DNA from: Intestinimonas massiliensis (ex Afouda et al. 2020)
Lineage (GTDB): Bacteria > Bacillota > Clostridia > Oscillospirales > Oscillospiraceae
Assembly: GCF_900626285.1 (NCBI RefSeq)
Contig: NZ_LR131149.1
Coordinates: forward strand, 1 to 5,808
DNA: 5,808 nucleotides
Direction of reading: 5' to 3'
Shown here piece after piece: positions 3,962 through 5,808 of the stretch (its first letter is position 1; every line of letters starts with the position of its first letter). The position numbers were made by a program, and so were the translations under genes. The notes under the pieces were generated by a model. It was not told the DNA's origin, did no database searches, and saw only the letters and a list, made by a program, of their open reading frames with translations.

Positions 3962-5470
3962 ATGGCTATGGATCAGCAGACTGCTTTGGAGCGGCAGCAG
4001 GCACTTTATCGGGAGAAGAATGCCCACCTCCGGCAGTATCTGGAGCCGGTGGAGCCGTATGAGTTTTATCGAGAGATCTTCCCGGAAGGATCATTTGAGA
4101 GGAAAGGGCATTATGAAGATGCCAAGGGAAACGCTATTGCGCTGACTGTTCCAAAAAAGCAGGACAGCCGGGAAAATGGTGTAGCGTTGGAAATTGAGGG
4201 AGATGGGAAAGCTCGACGGCATTTGATTACGGACGAGCTGGAGGAACTGAGTGAGATCCAGGGCACAGATTTTACAATCATGTCCCCTATCTCATATTTT
4301 GGACGGCAGCGCCGTGGGCAGAATGCCAGGTATCTCTATGCGATGGTCTTTGACCTTGACGGTGTAGGGATGCCGCAGCTCCGGGATACGCTGCATCAGA
4401 TGAACAAGGACATTATTCCCAGGGCTACCTTCGTGGTAAACAGCGGAACCGGCCTGCATCTGTATTATGTGCTGACGGAGCCGATTCCTATGTACCCGCA
4501 GAATCAGAAGATTTTGAAGGAACTGAAATACGCTCTTACCCGGCAGATCTGGAACAGGTTTACTTCGTCCATCAAGGAGCCGCAAATGCAGGGTATTTTA
4601 CAGGGATTCCGTGTGGTTGGCACCAGCTCTAAGCTGGGGAAGGACTATCCTGTGGTGGCTTATCGTTATGGCGGTGCGGTGGCGCTGGAGAAGCTGCTGG
4701 ACTATATCCCGGACAGCAATGGAGAGCAGCAGCGCATACAGGCACTCATGCGAAAGAGCCGCCTGTCTCTGGCCGAGGCAAAAGAGAAGTATCCGGACTG
4801 GTATGATCGCCGGGTGGTGAAGAAGGAGCGCCGGGGGCGCTGGACGGTGAAGCGGGATCTTTATGACTGGTGGCTGCACCGCATTGCAGATGAAATCAAG
4901 GTAGGACACCGTTTTTATGGCATTATGACCTTAGCCATCTATGCTAAGAAATGTAACATAGACGAAGCGGAGCTGCGCCGAGACGCTTTTGACCTGCTCA
5001 AGCCTTACGATGATATGAGTGAGGAGGACATCAACCGCTTCACAAAGGACGATATTGTGTGCGCTCTGGAGATGTTCAACGAGGACTATGTAACCTTTCC
5101 GAGAGACGACATTTCCAAGCTCTCTGGGATGACTATGCCGGTTAACAAGAGAAATTGGCGTAAACAGGCAGAGCATTTAGGTAGAGCGAGGGTTGTACAA
5201 GCGTTTGATGACCCGGATGGGAAATGGAGAAATAAGGACGGGCGACCAAAGGCTCAAAAGAAGGTCTATGAATGGCGGCAGCAGCATCCAGCCGGTCGCA
5301 AAGCGGACTGTCATCGAGATACTGGCCTTGATCCTAAGACGATCCGAAAATGGTGGGACAGCGAGCCGCCTGCGGTGAGGCAGGAGGACGGACACATGGT
5401 GGCACGGGTACGGCCGTCACAGGCGTTGAGTGATCTGCTGGTGGAGGCATTAGGCCAGGGTGAGGATTAG
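3962..5470 (+). CDS. Plasmid replication protein, primase-polymerase-like with C-terminal HTH
   Basis: This 502-residue protein is the only replication candidate on the circle. Its core resembles archaeo-eukaryotic primase/PrimPol domains: hydrophobic-flanked FDLDG with D131 and D133 (metal-binding motif I), SGTGLHLYY at 161-169 with H166 (motif II), and GFRVVGTSSK at 215-224 with R217 (motif III). A charged, helical central region follows, about 260-420. The C-terminus, about 446-466, has a helix-turn-helix (ADCHRDTGLDPKTIRKWW) seen in Rep-like proteins of Clostridia mobile elements and likely used for origin or dimer contact. The start at 3962 follows GGAGG (3950-3954) by 7 nt; upstream in-frame codons to 3827 translate low-complexity leader DNA and are rejected. 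It probably primes and starts plasmid DNA synthesis. No rolling-circle Rep motifs were seen, and no separate helicase is encoded, so host replication proteins must assist. The family assignment is by motif reading only. Confidence 0.82.
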   Translation: MAMDQQTALERQQALYREKNAHLRQYLEPVEPYEFYREIFPEGSFERKGHYEDAKGNAIALTVPKKQDSRENGVALEIEGDGKARRHLITDELEELSEIQGTDFTIMSPISYFGRQRRGQNARYLYAMVFDLDGVGMPQLRDTLHQMNKDIIPRATFVVNSGTGLHLYYVLTEPIPMYPQNQKILKELKYALTRQIWNRFTSSIKEPQMQGILQGFRVVGTSSKLGKDYPVVAYRYGGAVALEKLLDYIPDSNGEQQRIQALMRKSRLSLAEAKEKYPDWYDRRVVKKERRGRWTVKRDLYDWWLHRIADEIKVGHRFYGIMTLAIYAKKCNIDEAELRRDAFDLLKPYDDMSEEDINRFTKDDIVCALEMFNEDYVTFPRDDISKLSGMTMPVNKRNWRKQAEHLGRARVVQAFDDPDGKWRNKDGRPKAQKKVYEWRQQHPAGRKADCHRDTGLDPKTIRKWWDSEPPAVRQEDGHMVARVRPSQALSDLLVEALGQGED

Positions 5471-5628
5471 GGGTGGTTTCCGGCTCTGGAACGGCCAAGG
5501 AGGGCTTTTCCGGCGGTTTGAGGGTAAAACATACCACCCCCACTCTATTGCGCCCGGAAAGCCTTGTAAATCAAGGGTTTTACCACCTGTAAATGTCTAC
5601 ATATCGGTGTGACGCATTTGCAGAATGG
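5471..5628. other. Structured non-coding region after rep
   Basis: No gene is seen. Inverted repeats are dense: GGGGTGGT (5470-5477) with ACCACCCC (5533-5540); GGCTTTTCCGG (5503-5513) with CCGGAAAGCC (5554-5563), one bulged base; GGTAAAAC (5523-5530) with GTTTTACC (5577-5584); and CCTTG-TAAAT-CAAGG (5562-5576) followed by GTTTT. The pairs interleave, so they cannot all form as simple nested hairpins. The last one could act as a weak rep terminator. An origin or recombination site is an alternative, without direct support. Confidence 0.55.
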
Positions 5629-5656
5629 CAAAGAAAAATACTTGTATTTTTCTTTG
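5629..5656. promoter_or_regulatory. 28-bp palindrome, likely antitoxin operator
   Basis: CAAAGAAAAATAC (5629-5641) and its exact complement GTATTTTTCTTTG (5644-5656) are separated by TT. It covers the presumed -35 box of the toxin-antitoxin promoter. Ribbon-helix-helix antitoxins bind such inverted repeats to repress their own operon, so autoregulation is the likely role. As an AT-rich hairpin followed by TTTT on the + strand, it could also end read-through from rep. Confidence 0.65.
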
Positions 5657-5670
5657 TTTTTGCATATAAT
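5642..5670 (+). promoter_or_regulatory. Promoter of the toxin-antitoxin/par operon
   Basis: A perfect TATAAT at 5665-5670 stands 17 nt after TTGTAT at 5642-5647 (weak -35, three of six). It is followed 11 nt later by AAGGAG (5681-5686; AGGAG also at 5682) and the antitoxin ATG at 5695. On the circle this promoter drives the genes at 14-1294. The weak -35 sits inside the palindrome, fitting repression by the antitoxin. Confidence 0.72.
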
Positions 5671-5681
5671 ATGAGTAGGAA

Positions 5682-5808
5682 AGGAGTGTTGGATATGGCA
5701 CACACGGTCAATGTGAATTTTAAGTTGGATGAAGATGTGAAAAAAAGGATGGAACGAGCCTGTGCCGAGATGGGCCTTTCCATGAGCGCCGCGTTTACGA
5801 TGTTTGCA
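5682..5808. repeat. Terminal direct repeat, right copy (circle overlap)
   Basis: This is the exact second copy of bases 1-127. It joins the promoter and operator at 5629-5670 to the antitoxin gene, showing that the genes at the left end are controlled by DNA at the right end of this linear view. Confidence 0.95.
5695..5808 (+). CDS. relB: RelB/DinJ antitoxin, 5' part (same gene as 14-280)
   Basis: The first 38 codons of the antitoxin are repeated here and cut by the window end. This is not a second gene: it is the overlap copy created by linearising the circle. It is listed because this copy shows the native upstream context, with AAGGAG 8 nt before the ATG and the promoter 25 nt further up. 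Confidence 0.93.
   Translation, partial: MAHTVNVNFKLDEDVKKRMERACAEMGLSMSAAFTMFA

Noticed and set aside
1..5808. CRISPR array, tRNA/rRNA genes, insertion sequence or integrase
   Set aside because: No regularly spaced long repeats, no tRNA cloverleaf, and no transposase or recombinase motifs were seen in any substantial reading frame.

Overview
This window is a complete small circular plasmid linearised inside a gene. Bases 1-127 are repeated exactly at 5682-5808, so the unique circle is 5,681 bp. The 127-bp overlap is what an assembler leaves when it reports a circle using a 127-base k-mer. The host is probably a gut-type Clostridia member of the Bacillota (Oscillospiraceae/Lachnospiraceae-like). 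This rests on strong AGGAGG-type ribosome binding sites, consensus sigma-A promoters with TATAAT boxes, and the protein families present (RelB/DinJ-YoeB pair, DUF5348-like protein, pSK1-Par-like protein, MobV relaxase, primase-type Rep). The host assignment is inference.

Layout: (1) A maintenance block runs from the promoter at 5642-5670 across the circle junction to 1294: RelB/DinJ-family antitoxin (14-280), YoeB-family mRNA interferase (280-540), a DUF5348-like small protein (558-806) and a Par-like helix-turn-helix/coiled-coil protein (803-1294). Gaps are tiny or overlapping, so one transcript is likely. (2) A cargo gene with its own near-consensus promoter (1304-1331) encodes a secreted protein of unknown function (1386-1967) and is visibly more AT-rich than the backbone. 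(3) A 304-bp non-coding stretch (1968-2271) is packed with inverted repeats, including a very long hairpin and an adjacent 10-bp inverted repeat; it is the likely oriT. (4) A MobV relaxase follows (2272-3573). (5) A 14-bp-stem hairpin after mob carries a promoter in its loop and right arm, followed by a structured leader of about 330 nt (3624-3961). (6) The replication protein (3962-5470) has an archaeo-eukaryotic-primase-like core and a C-terminal helix-turn-helix. (7) A structured 3' region (5471-5628) leads to a 28-bp palindrome that overlaps the toxin-antitoxin promoter and closes the circle.

Together the genes make a self-maintaining, mobilisable but not self-transmissible plasmid. Rep copies it, Par and the toxin-antitoxin pair hold it in the population, and MobV plus oriT let a helper conjugation system move it. 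The only non-backbone gene is the secreted protein, so it is the best candidate for a host- or community-facing trait. The least explained DNA signals are a helically phased GGAGC repeat/palindrome cluster inside the par-like gene, the promoter-in-hairpin upstream of rep, and the interleaved inverted repeats after rep.
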